From contig JAMCAN010000001.1 in assembly GCA_023715185.1 (NCBI GenBank), positions 744,001 through 808,000 of the forward strand: a DNA stretch of 64,000 bases. The letters run 5' to 3'. This document shows, piece after piece, positions 26,953-34,398 of this stretch (the stretch's first letter is position 1; every line of letters starts with the position of its first letter). The DNA is from Planococcus sp. MER TA 32b. Lineage in GTDB: Bacteria; Bacillota; Bacilli; Bacillales_A; Planococcaceae. Under the pieces are notes generated by a model, which was given only the letters and a program-made list of their open reading frames with translations, was not told the DNA's origin and did no database searches. A program made the translations under genes and the position numbers.

Positions 26953-27690
26953 ATGACCCCACAATTCGTGAAAATATTGGACGTGCCATTTATCAACACG
27001 ACGAGAGCTGCTTTCATCCAGACTCTGCAAGATAGAATAGAAAAGAAAGAAAAAACGTTTGTCGTCACTGCCAATCCTGAAATTGTCATGGCATCATTGA
27101 ATGATGCCGCCTATAAAAAGACGCTCGAAAAAGCCGATTTCATTACAGCGGACGGCATCGGCATCGTGAAGGCGGCGCAATTGATCGGCCAGCCATTGCC
27201 GGAGCGGGTCAGCGGATTCGATATGATGATGGATTTGCTGGAAGTCGCGGACAAAAAGCGATATCGCGTCTTTTTCCTGGGAGCCGCGGACCATGTGCTG
27301 CAGGAAACACTGGCGAAAGTGAAATCCGATTATCCGGGCATCCAGATCGCGGGAGCGCAAAACGGCTTTTTCGACTGGAAAGACCCAGTGCTGCCGCAGA
27401 TGATCAAAGATTCCAAACCGGACCTTGTGTTTGTGGCGCTCGGTTTCCCAAGACAGGAAAACTGGATCGGCGGCCATATCGGCCAATTTGACCAAGGGGT
27501 CTTCATCGGCATCGGGGGGAGCTTCGACGTGTTCTCCGGAAACGTCAAACGCGCACCGGACGCATGGGTGAAACTCAATCTTGAGTGGTTCTACCGCTTA
27601 GTCAAACAGCCGTCGCGCTGGAGACGCATGCTTGTGCTGCCAAAATTCGCTTTGACCGTCATCCGGAAGAAAGCTTTGAACAAGCGATGA
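26953..27690 (+). CDS. tagA: WecG/TagA-family N-acetylmannosaminyltransferase
   Basis: The frame opens at 26860 inside the previous terminator, so the ATG at 26953, preceded by AAGGAG, is the likely start (245 residues). TagA motifs are clear: VVTANPEIV with Thr39 and Asn41, ITADGIGIV with the catalytic-base Asp67, FFLGAADHVL, VALGFPRQENW, GIGGSFDVFSG, and an Arg-rich C-terminus (PSRWRRM). TagA adds N-acetylmannosamine to undecaprenyl-PP-GlcNAc at the inner membrane face, starting wall teichoic acid or secondary wall polymer. Coupled by ATGA overlap to the flippase gene. Confidence 0.93.
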   Translation: MTPQFVKILDVPFINTTRAAFIQTLQDRIEKKEKTFVVTANPEIVMASLNDAAYKKTLEKADFITADGIGIVKAAQLIGQPLPERVSGFDMMMDLLEVADKKRYRVFFLGAADHVLQETLAKVKSDYPGIQIAGAQNGFFDWKDPVLPQMIKDSKPDLVFVALGFPRQENWIGGHIGQFDQGVFIGIGGSFDVFSGNVKRAPDAWVKLNLEWFYRLVKQPSRWRRMLVLPKFALTVIRKKALNKR

Positions 27691-29240
27691 AAAGCACTTT
27701 ACTGAAAAGCACCATCATCCTGTCGGCAGCCGCTTTGCTGTCGAAGATTCTGGGCAGCCTCTTCCGCATCCCGCTGCAGAATATAGCGGGGGACGAGGTG
27801 CTCGGAATTTTTACTTTAGTGTACCCCGTCTACATGGTCGCATTGATCCTGTCGGTCGCGGGCATTCCGATCGCCATTTCGAAATTGATCGCCGAGTCAC
27901 GGGCGCGCGGCGACGAGCAGGAAGTCAAAGATATCTTCATGACTTCCGGAATCCTTGCCGCTATGTTCGGCATCGGCAGTTTCTTGCTGCTGTATCTGTT
28001 CTCTTACCAGATCGCCGAAATCCTGGGCGGGAGTTCTACGCGTCCGGCATTGATCATCGTTTCCGCAACGCTCTTGATTGCGCCGTATATGGCGGTGTAC
28101 CGCGGTTATTTCCAGGGGCATGAAAATATGACCCCGACTGCCGTGTCGCAGGTGATCGAGCAATTCATACGGGTCGGCCTGATTCTTCTGGCGGCAATAT
28201 ACCTGGTCCGGAACCTCTACACGGACAGTGAAGTGGCCGGCGGAATCATGATCGGCTCCATCTTCGGGGCACTGGCTTCATTGATCTATCTCCGGATTCT
28301 TTATTCGCGTTCGGAAGTGCGCGTCAAAAAATCGCTTCCTTATAACTTCAGCCATTTTAAAAGGACCGCTAAGCGCATCCTTTTCATATCCATACCGATC
28401 GCTTTCGGCGCCATCACCATGGCATTATTGAATCTTGTGGATTCCATCACGATTCCGGGTGCCTTGAAAGCTTATGAAAATACATCGGAAAACGTCAATT
28501 ATCTTTATGGGATTTATGGCCGCGGCCTGGCGATCGTGCAGATCGTCACCGTATTCGCCAGCTCTGTCATCCTGCCGCTGATCCCGAATATTTCAGCGAA
28601 ACTGGCGCAGAATGACCGGCTCGGCACGCAGAAAGTCATCGAAAAGACCTTTTTCCTGACTTATCTATTGACTGTACCTGCTGCAATCGGCCTCTTTGCG
28701 CTGACTTATCCGATTAACCTTGGCCTGTTTACGGACCTGGCCGGCAGCAGTGTGCTGGCAATCATTTCCCTGAGCTCACTGTTCACGTCATTGACAATCC
28801 TCAGCACCGGCGTTTTGCAGGGAATTGATAAAGCGCGCCTTGCCGCATGGATCATCGTTGCGGGAGTGGGCGTGAAATTGGTCCTCAATATCATCTTCGT
28901 TAGAGGGTTCGGCCTGGACGGAGCGGCTATCTCGACAGCTCTTGTGTATTTGCTGCTGTTTTTGGCGAACCTATACTTTATCCAGAAGCACGCGAAGTTC
29001 GTTTCATTCAATAAAAGAACTGTCGTCATCGTATCCGCTTCGCTGGTGATGGGAGCGGTAATCGGGATTCCGACGCTGTTCCTTGACTTTGAAGTGGCGT
29101 CACGCATATTCGCGCTGCTTTACCTGACTGCCGCAATCGCAATTGGCGCTGTAATTTATGCCGTATTGCTGTTTGCCGGGAAAGCCGTCGACAAAGAATT
29201 ATTGAGCGGATTGCCGTTGGCAAATAAAATCTTTAAATAA
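27687..29240 (+). CDS. Polysaccharide flippase, SpoVB/YtgP-like (MOP superfamily)
   Basis: The ATG at 27687 overlaps the tagA stop and gives 517 residues with about 14 membrane helices. The N-terminus TIILSAAALLSKILGSLFR followed by PLQNIAGDEVLGIF is the hallmark of SpoVB/YtgP-type lipid-linked oligosaccharide flippases. An in-frame start at 27585 would add residues that overlap tagA and is rejected. Directly after tagA and ahead of csaB, it probably flips the lipid-linked wall polymer unit made by TagA and partners; lipid II is the alternative substrate. Confidence 0.88.
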   Translation: MKSTLLKSTIILSAAALLSKILGSLFRIPLQNIAGDEVLGIFTLVYPVYMVALILSVAGIPIAISKLIAESRARGDEQEVKDIFMTSGILAAMFGIGSFLLLYLFSYQIAEILGGSSTRPALIIVSATLLIAPYMAVYRGYFQGHENMTPTAVSQVIEQFIRVGLILLAAIYLVRNLYTDSEVAGGIMIGSIFGALASLIYLRILYSRSEVRVKKSLPYNFSHFKRTAKRILFISIPIAFGAITMALLNLVDSITIPGALKAYENTSENVNYLYGIYGRGLAIVQIVTVFASSVILPLIPNISAKLAQNDRLGTQKVIEKTFFLTYLLTVPAAIGLFALTYPINLGLFTDLAGSSVLAIISLSSLFTSLTILSTGVLQGIDKARLAAWIIVAGVGVKLVLNIIFVRGFGLDGAAISTALVYLLLFLANLYFIQKHAKFVSFNKRTVVIVSASLVMGAVIGIPTLFLDFEVASRIFALLYLTAAIAIGAVIYAVLLFAGKAVDKELLSGLPLANKIFK

Positions 29241-29331
29241 TACAGTTATGTTAATTTTTCGCAAATTGACGAATTACAAAGGCTTTTGTCTATATAATAG
29301 AAGGAAGTTAGTAATAATTATCTGTTATAAC

Positions 29332-29477
29332 CGATATTCCGCAAAACAGCTCCGAAGACATTAGCCGAGGCTAGCGAGGCTAAGTCTTTGCGACGAAGCA
29401 GCGCAGCGATGCAGGAGCACGGTTCTTACCCACTATTCTTTCTCTTGGGAGTCTTCGCTTTTTTGCTCCATATCTCA
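29332..29477. repeat. MITE-like element E, copy 1
   Basis: The left end CGATATTCCGCAAAACAGC and right end, read on the other strand, GAGATATGGAGCAAAAAAGC form imperfect inverted ends of a 146-base element. The interior holds the shared core CTTTGCGACGAAGC-AGCGCAGCGATGCAGG. It encodes no protein. It fills most of the gap between the flippase and the DUF5693 gene; a TATAAT lies just upstream at 29293. Confidence 0.8.
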
Positions 29478-29598
29478 GCTAGCTTTTAAAATTTGATGGA
29501 TTTCTAAAATAAGAAATATAACTAATATCAATTAGCTACTCTAATAACGTCGCCACTGGCAGTAAGAATTCAAAGTAATTGTAAGGGTGTGTAGGCAA

Positions 29599-31467
29599 GT
29601 GCAGAAAGTGTTAATCGGAATAATCCTGGCCGCGATGATTTTAACGATTCCTTCTATATATGAGCGTGTGCAGGTAGAGGAATCAAATAAGACAGTCGAA
29701 ACGATCGTGCCCTATAAATATATAATGGACTGGATGCTCAAAGATCCGGAATTGGACCAGGGCCGTATCCTGAGCCAATTGCAGGAGTATGGCATTGATA
29801 CAATCAGCATGGAGCCTGATACCTTGAGTACTTTGCAGCAAAAAGGCGACGTGACGGTGCTCAGTGTAGCTACGATGAACGAGTTGCTGATATTTAATCA
29901 GATGGAGCCGTTGATGCATCCTTTTGATAAGGAAGGGGTCTTCCTTTATGTTAATCAGGATTCTTCCTTTGGTGACATCACGAGAAATGTTTTTGATGAT
30001 ACCCGGCAAATTACTGTTGAAGGTGTCGACTATACTTATATCTCGGGGAAACTGGAAGAGATTTATGATACTCCTGTCGGCTATGATGCAGAGGTTATAG
30101 AAACTGTATTGGATTTAGGGATGGAAGTGGTTCCTAGAATCGGCGACTCGATCAATACAGAAGACACGGAAAGAATGGCGAATGAGTTGCTCGAATTAAA
30201 ACAGCCTGGAATCGAAAAGGTTTTATTCATGGGACTGAATTCGCCATTCTATGCTGAACCTGAGAGATTGAAAGATTTCAGTACACGCCTCTCTGAAGCT
30301 GGTTTTTCAATATTCAGTGTGGAGTTTGCGGAGATGGCCGGTTTCCAGACTGCAGCTTATACAATGGATATGGATGTTATCCGTTTGCATAGCCAAACAC
30401 TTACGAAAGACAATGAATTTGATATTGCAGATAAATTTACACGGGGAGCAAAAGAACGGAATATCCGTGCATTCTTCGTAAACCTGGATATTCCTGAATA
30501 TGCTGACGCTGAAATGGCTATCGGAAATTTGCAGGAAGAAATCGATAAACAATTGCCTTCCTCGTTCGTACGCGACTCAGCGACTGTATATGGGGAAATA
30601 CCTGTCCCGCTGTGGCAAATTGCCATCGGCTTGATCGGGGCGATCGCATTTCTTGCGTGGGCTGCTGAAACCGTATTCGGCAACCGGAAACTGTCATTAG
30701 CTGCAATCGCTGGACTGTCAATAATCGCACTTGCTTATCTGGTAACGGATATGACGCTCATATTGAAGTTTTTCGCGCTTGGGTTGGCAGTTACAACACC
30801 TGTATTTGCTGTATTGCTCAAAAAGAATACGGAATCGAAATATTATCTGATCGTTGATTATTTTAAAGCTGTCGGCGTCACACTGATCGGTGTCTGGCTG
30901 ATCGTTGCATTATTGAATGGGAATGCCTTCATTCTGGGTATGGACGCGTTCCGTGGTGTTAAGCTTGTTTACGTCCTGCCAATCGCATTTCTTCTTTTGT
31001 ATGCGCTATGGGGCAGCTTGGAAACATTCTTAAAAGCCAATGTGAAATTTTGGCATTTGTTTGTTATGGTCATAATAGCCGGGGTGGTAATGTTCTATGT
31101 TGGCCGTACTGGAAATGCCGGCATTACAATCCCATACGAACTCGAAATCCGCATGTTCCTTGAAGATCTTTTATATGTACGTCCGCGGACGAAGGAATTT
31201 TTGATCGGACTGCCGCTCTTTGTCCTTGCGCTGCATGTGGCGAAAACGCATAAAGCGATCAGCCTTTTCTTACTGATTCCGGGGGTCATCGGCTTCCTGT
31301 CGATGGTCAATACGTTCACACATTTCCACATTCCACTGTCCATTTCTTTATTGCGTACAGGATACAGCGTTGTTTTAGGCTTGTTAATCGGGCTGATTCT
31401 GGTATTCTTGTATAGGTGGGCAGGTCAGAAAATTATCACAGAGCTCAATAGGAGGTGGCAGAGATGA
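29599..31467 (+). CDS. DUF5693-family membrane protein upstream of csaB
   Basis: About 622 residues from GTG 29599 (GTG 29587 is possible but leaves no room for the AAGGG site). One N-terminal membrane segment is followed by an extracellular domain of roughly 310 residues, then about eight membrane helices. The sequence resembles the DUF5693 proteins often found next to csaB in Bacillales; their function is not established. The stop overlaps the csaB start region (ATGA), so the two are coupled. The extracytoplasmic domain and csaB coupling suggest a role in secondary wall polymer export or modification; this is inference. Confidence 0.82.
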   Translation: MQKVLIGIILAAMILTIPSIYERVQVEESNKTVETIVPYKYIMDWMLKDPELDQGRILSQLQEYGIDTISMEPDTLSTLQQKGDVTVLSVATMNELLIFNQMEPLMHPFDKEGVFLYVNQDSSFGDITRNVFDDTRQITVEGVDYTYISGKLEEIYDTPVGYDAEVIETVLDLGMEVVPRIGDSINTEDTERMANELLELKQPGIEKVLFMGLNSPFYAEPERLKDFSTRLSEAGFSIFSVEFAEMAGFQTAAYTMDMDVIRLHSQTLTKDNEFDIADKFTRGAKERNIRAFFVNLDIPEYADAEMAIGNLQEEIDKQLPSSFVRDSATVYGEIPVPLWQIAIGLIGAIAFLAWAAETVFGNRKLSLAAIAGLSIIALAYLVTDMTLILKFFALGLAVTTPVFAVLLKKNTESKYYLIVDYFKAVGVTLIGVWLIVALLNGNAFILGMDAFRGVKLVYVLPIAFLLLYALWGSLETFLKANVKFWHLFVMVIIAGVVMFYVGRTGNAGITIPYELEIRMFLEDLLYVRPRTKEFLIGLPLFVLALHVAKTHKAISLFLLIPGVIGFLSMVNTFTHFHIPLSISLLRTGYSVVLGLLIGLILVFLYRWAGQKIITELNRRWQR

Positions 31468-32600
31468 GAATCGTTTTATCCGGATATTACGGCTTTGACA
31501 ATGTAGGTGATGAAGCTATCCTTTTTGCCATCATCCAGTCACTGAAAGAGTATCATCCAGGAGTGAATCTCACAGTCCTGTCCAATAATCCTGAAAAAAC
31601 AGCGTCGACTTATCAGGTCGATGCAGTGAATAGATGGAATGTTAACGACGTAAGAAAAGCGTTGAAAGAATCGGATTGCCTGATCAGCGGGGGAGGCAGC
31701 CTGCTGCAGGACGAAACCGGCATGAAAAGCATCTCTTACTACTCGGGCGTCATGAAAATCGCCCAGTTCCTTAAGAAGCCTGTGATCATCTATGCACAGG
31801 GGATGGGGCCGGTCAAAAGCAAGCTCAACCGCCAGATCATGAAGCATGTGCTCCAGCGTTCAGAAATGATCACTGTGCGCGACAAGCATTCCAAAAGCTT
31901 CCTTCAGTCGATCGGTGTTTCAAAACCGATCCAGCTGGTGCCGGATCCGGTCATGGGCATTGATGCGAGCGGCTTCTCAAGCGGTTTGACGACAGGTACT
32001 GATGCGAATAAACGCGTCATTTCCGTTTCTATCCGGAATTGGACGGAAGACTTGTCCTATCTGAAAAAAGTGGCGGCTGGCCTCGATCAGCTCGCTGGCA
32101 ATGGACATGAAATCCTGATGGTTCCGATGCACGGCAGGTACGATGACGAAACATCTAAAAATGTCGCGGGCATGATGAAGCATAAAGCCGAAATCTTCCC
32201 GTACGACAGTTCAATAGAAGAAAAAATGGCGGCCGTCAAGGAGTCGGATGTCTTGCTGGGCATGCGTCTTCACGCATTGATTTTCGCCAGCGTCGGCAAT
32301 ACGCCGTTTGTGGCGCTGTCCTATGATCCGAAGATTGATTCCTTCGCGGAAATCGTTGACCAGAAAGTGCTTGGCAATGTCTGCTCGGACGACTGGAGCG
32401 CGGAGGATATCGCGTCGTCCATTGAAGAGATTCTGGCGGATTACCCGAATGAAATCAAGAAACTTGAGGAAAGTGTCATCCCGCTGCAGCAAAAAGCGAA
32501 TGACACCGCAAAACAGGTGATTGATTTTTTGCTGACAGGCGCTAAAATTGAAAAACAGCGCGAATACGTCGTAGCTTCACCCAAAACAAAAAATAGATGA
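31464..32600 (+). CDS. csaB: Polysaccharide pyruvyl transferase CsaB
   Basis: The ATG at 31464, eight bases after AGGAGG, gives 378 residues. CsaB signatures are the N-terminal SGYYGFDNVGDEAIL, DCLISGGGSLLQDETG, YAQGMGPV, and the C-terminal LLGMRLHALIFAS and FVALSYDPKID. CsaB adds a pyruvate ketal to the N-acetylmannosamine of the secondary cell wall polymer; that group is the ligand of SLH domains. Here it sits among seven SLH genes and after tagA and a flippase, so the anchor and anchored proteins are co-located. The C-terminal tail after about 360 is basic and probably disordered. Confidence 0.95.
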   Translation: MRIVLSGYYGFDNVGDEAILFAIIQSLKEYHPGVNLTVLSNNPEKTASTYQVDAVNRWNVNDVRKALKESDCLISGGGSLLQDETGMKSISYYSGVMKIAQFLKKPVIIYAQGMGPVKSKLNRQIMKHVLQRSEMITVRDKHSKSFLQSIGVSKPIQLVPDPVMGIDASGFSSGLTTGTDANKRVISVSIRNWTEDLSYLKKVAAGLDQLAGNGHEILMVPMHGRYDDETSKNVAGMMKHKAEIFPYDSSIEEKMAAVKESDVLLGMRLHALIFASVGNTPFVALSYDPKIDSFAEIVDQKVLGNVCSDDWSAEDIASSIEEILADYPNEIKKLEESVIPLQQKANDTAKQVIDFLLTGAKIEKQREYVVASPKTKNR

Positions 32601-32604
32601 ACGA

Positions 32605-32646
32605 AAACCGGCAGACGATGCGTGAATCGTCTGCCGGTTTTTTTAA
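32605..32646 (+). terminator. Terminator of the csaB operon
   Basis: A perfect 16-bp stem (AAAACCGGCAGACGAT with its complement) around GCGTGA, then eight T. Confidence 0.95.
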
Positions 32647-32729
32647 TTAATAAGAATATAGATGGATTTAATGTTTCATTTCGTTGAATTCCTGGCTGGA
32701 AAGAAGGGGTAATTCCCAATTATTTGGAC

Positions 32730-32820
32730 ATACTGTCCGGAACAGCCATAATACTGTCCGCAGAATGAAAATACTGTCCGGAGACGAGAAATACTGTCCG
32801 CAAACGGAAAATACTGTCCG
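32730..32820 (+). repeat. Type B array: TACTGTCCG every 20-21 bases
   Basis: TACTGTCCG starts at 32731, 32752, 32772, 32792 and 32812, i.e. spacings of 21, 20, 20 and 20. The bases between cores are purine-rich and vary. No GC-rich scaffold or TTAACG junction flanks it, though CGCTTAAC occurs about 50 bases downstream. The array lies in the convergent gap between csaB and the acyltransferase gene. Confidence 0.9.
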
Positions 32821-32888
32821 GAGGAAATTTATGACAGAAAGCAGGCGCACCTGAGCTGGCTGTCAGCCGCTTAACACAAGATTCCTTA

Positions 32889-34040
32889 TTAATTGTCATA
32901 CGCCTTGCCCGTCTTCACATGCCCAAAGATTTTATTCCCCTTTCCGAACACGATCCAGCTATGCGGGACGAAGTCGAAAAAGAGCCGGACGATGAACCAG
33001 CTGGCGAAGAAGGTGATGGCCATGGTGGCGAGCTGCCATGAATGGAATATCAGGCCTTCGCCGCTCGGCAGCATCTGCCGGAGTATCAGCAGGAACAAAG
33101 GGTGGATCAAATAGAAGCCGAACGAAACGGTTCCGATTTCTGTCAGGAAGTTTTTGAGCCTCGGCAGTTTCCACAGACGCATCAGGTGGACAAAGATAAA
33201 CAGCGTCGCTGCGGCGGTGAAAGCGTGTGTGCTCCAGGCGAATTCGTGGAGCATGGTCGAAAAGCTAGCTTGCCCTGTCAGGGTCAGGTAATTGATGCCG
33301 ACGTACAGGCAAACCATCGACAGATAAGCGGCGAACACTGCCGCAAGGCCCGGCCAGCTTTTGCGCCAATTGAAAATCCATCCGGCAATCTTTTCATAAT
33401 AGACGCCCAGAAACGCGCCGAAGAAATAAAACATGAAATACGACAGGGAGACTGAGCCTTTATTGGCCACCTGGAAGATTTCAGAATTGGCGAAGACCCA
33501 TGCCCACTGAACTAGGATGCCGATCGGGATGGCGAACCTGCGCATGAACGCGAACTTCTGGAACAGATATAGAATCAGCGGGAACATGAGATACAATTGG
33601 ACGCTGACAAAGACAAAGTAAAGATGGAAATAAGCATCCCCGGTGAAAAAATCCCGGAGGAAATCCGGCAAAGCTTCAGCTGGCACAAACGGGACGCCGA
33701 CTTTCGTATTCATATAGCTTGCAATTCCAAAATAGAATATCGAAAAGACAAGGTATGGCACAAGAATATAAAGCATGCGTTTTTTATAGAATTTCCTGAA
33801 CAGTTCCATCGTCAATTCGCGGTGGTAATAAGTATAGAACAGGATAAAGCTGCTCAGGAAAATGAACGTGGGCGTGCCAAGTTTTCCGGCGTAATTGAAA
33901 AAGGCATAAATTGAGAATGCTGGAGATGAATGTTCGGTAAAGCCGACTCCGGTTGATGATGCATGGACGGCAAGCACGGCGAAAATGGCGATTGCGCGCG
34001 CGAATTGAATCTCATCCAAATGTTTTCTGTTGACCTTCAA
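32889..34040 (-). CDS. Acyltransferase family 3 membrane protein
   Basis: This 383-residue protein starts at TTG 34040 (AGGTG seven bases upstream) and has about ten membrane helices. The family signature is the N-terminal FARAIAIFAVLAVHAS with the catalytic-type His, then SSFILFYTYY. The end VSFGFYLIHPLFLLIL is the usual late motif. These enzymes O-acetylate or O-acylate surface polysaccharides, peptidoglycan or lipids. The csaB/teichoic-acid context suggests a wall polymer substrate. A second, distinct family member lies at 51283-52302. Confidence 0.88.
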   Translation of the reverse strand: MKVNRKHLDEIQFARAIAIFAVLAVHASSTGVGFTEHSSPAFSIYAFFNYAGKLGTPTFIFLSSFILFYTYYHRELTMELFRKFYKKRMLYILVPYLVFSIFYFGIASYMNTKVGVPFVPAEALPDFLRDFFTGDAYFHLYFVFVSVQLYLMFPLILYLFQKFAFMRRFAIPIGILVQWAWVFANSEIFQVANKGSVSLSYFMFYFFGAFLGVYYEKIAGWIFNWRKSWPGLAAVFAAYLSMVCLYVGINYLTLTGQASFSTMLHEFAWSTHAFTAAATLFIFVHLMRLWKLPRLKNFLTEIGTVSFGFYLIHPLFLLILRQMLPSGEGLIFHSWQLATMAITFFASWFIVRLFFDFVPHSWIVFGKGNKIFGHVKTGKAYDN

Positions 34041-34250
34041 TGAGTTTCACCTGACTTTCTTCTACTATCATATATACTAACTTGCTCCGGGTTAAACCCT
34101 CAGCCATCAAAATTTACAAAACACGAACAATAACGCAGTTTACTTTACTGAAATAAGGAATTGTGGACCAGAGGGGTGTGGGTAGAAGGGCTCTGACGGG
34201 ACTTTGCATTGTAAAGTCTTTGTTAATTTGTTAATTTTCCGAATAATATA

Positions 34251-34279
34251 TTGTTCAAATATTCCATACATGCTAAACT
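34251..34279 (+). promoter_or_regulatory. Probable promoter of the SLH 5'-nucleotidase gene
   Basis: TTGTTC and TAAACT are separated by 17 bases. The region upstream (34041-34250) contains no other recognisable feature. A leader of about 110 bases would precede the ATG. Confidence 0.45.
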
Positions 34280-34398
34280 GAAAACGTATGATTGCGCTTT
34301 CAAGTTTGGGACTGACGATTGCATCAACGCATAGAATTACATACTTTATTCCCAGAAAATGAAAGCCGGTCAAACCAAAATATAAAGGATGGTGCCGA

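Noticed and set aside
27585-27686. Earlier start for the flippase gene
   Set aside because: The added residues would overlap the end of tagA and do not resemble flippase N-termini; the ATG at 27687 overlaps the tagA stop in the normal coupled way.
29266-29298. Promoter TTGACG ... TATAAT before the DUF5693 gene
   Set aside because: The spacing is 21 bases, too long for a sigma-A promoter; only the TATAAT itself is noted.
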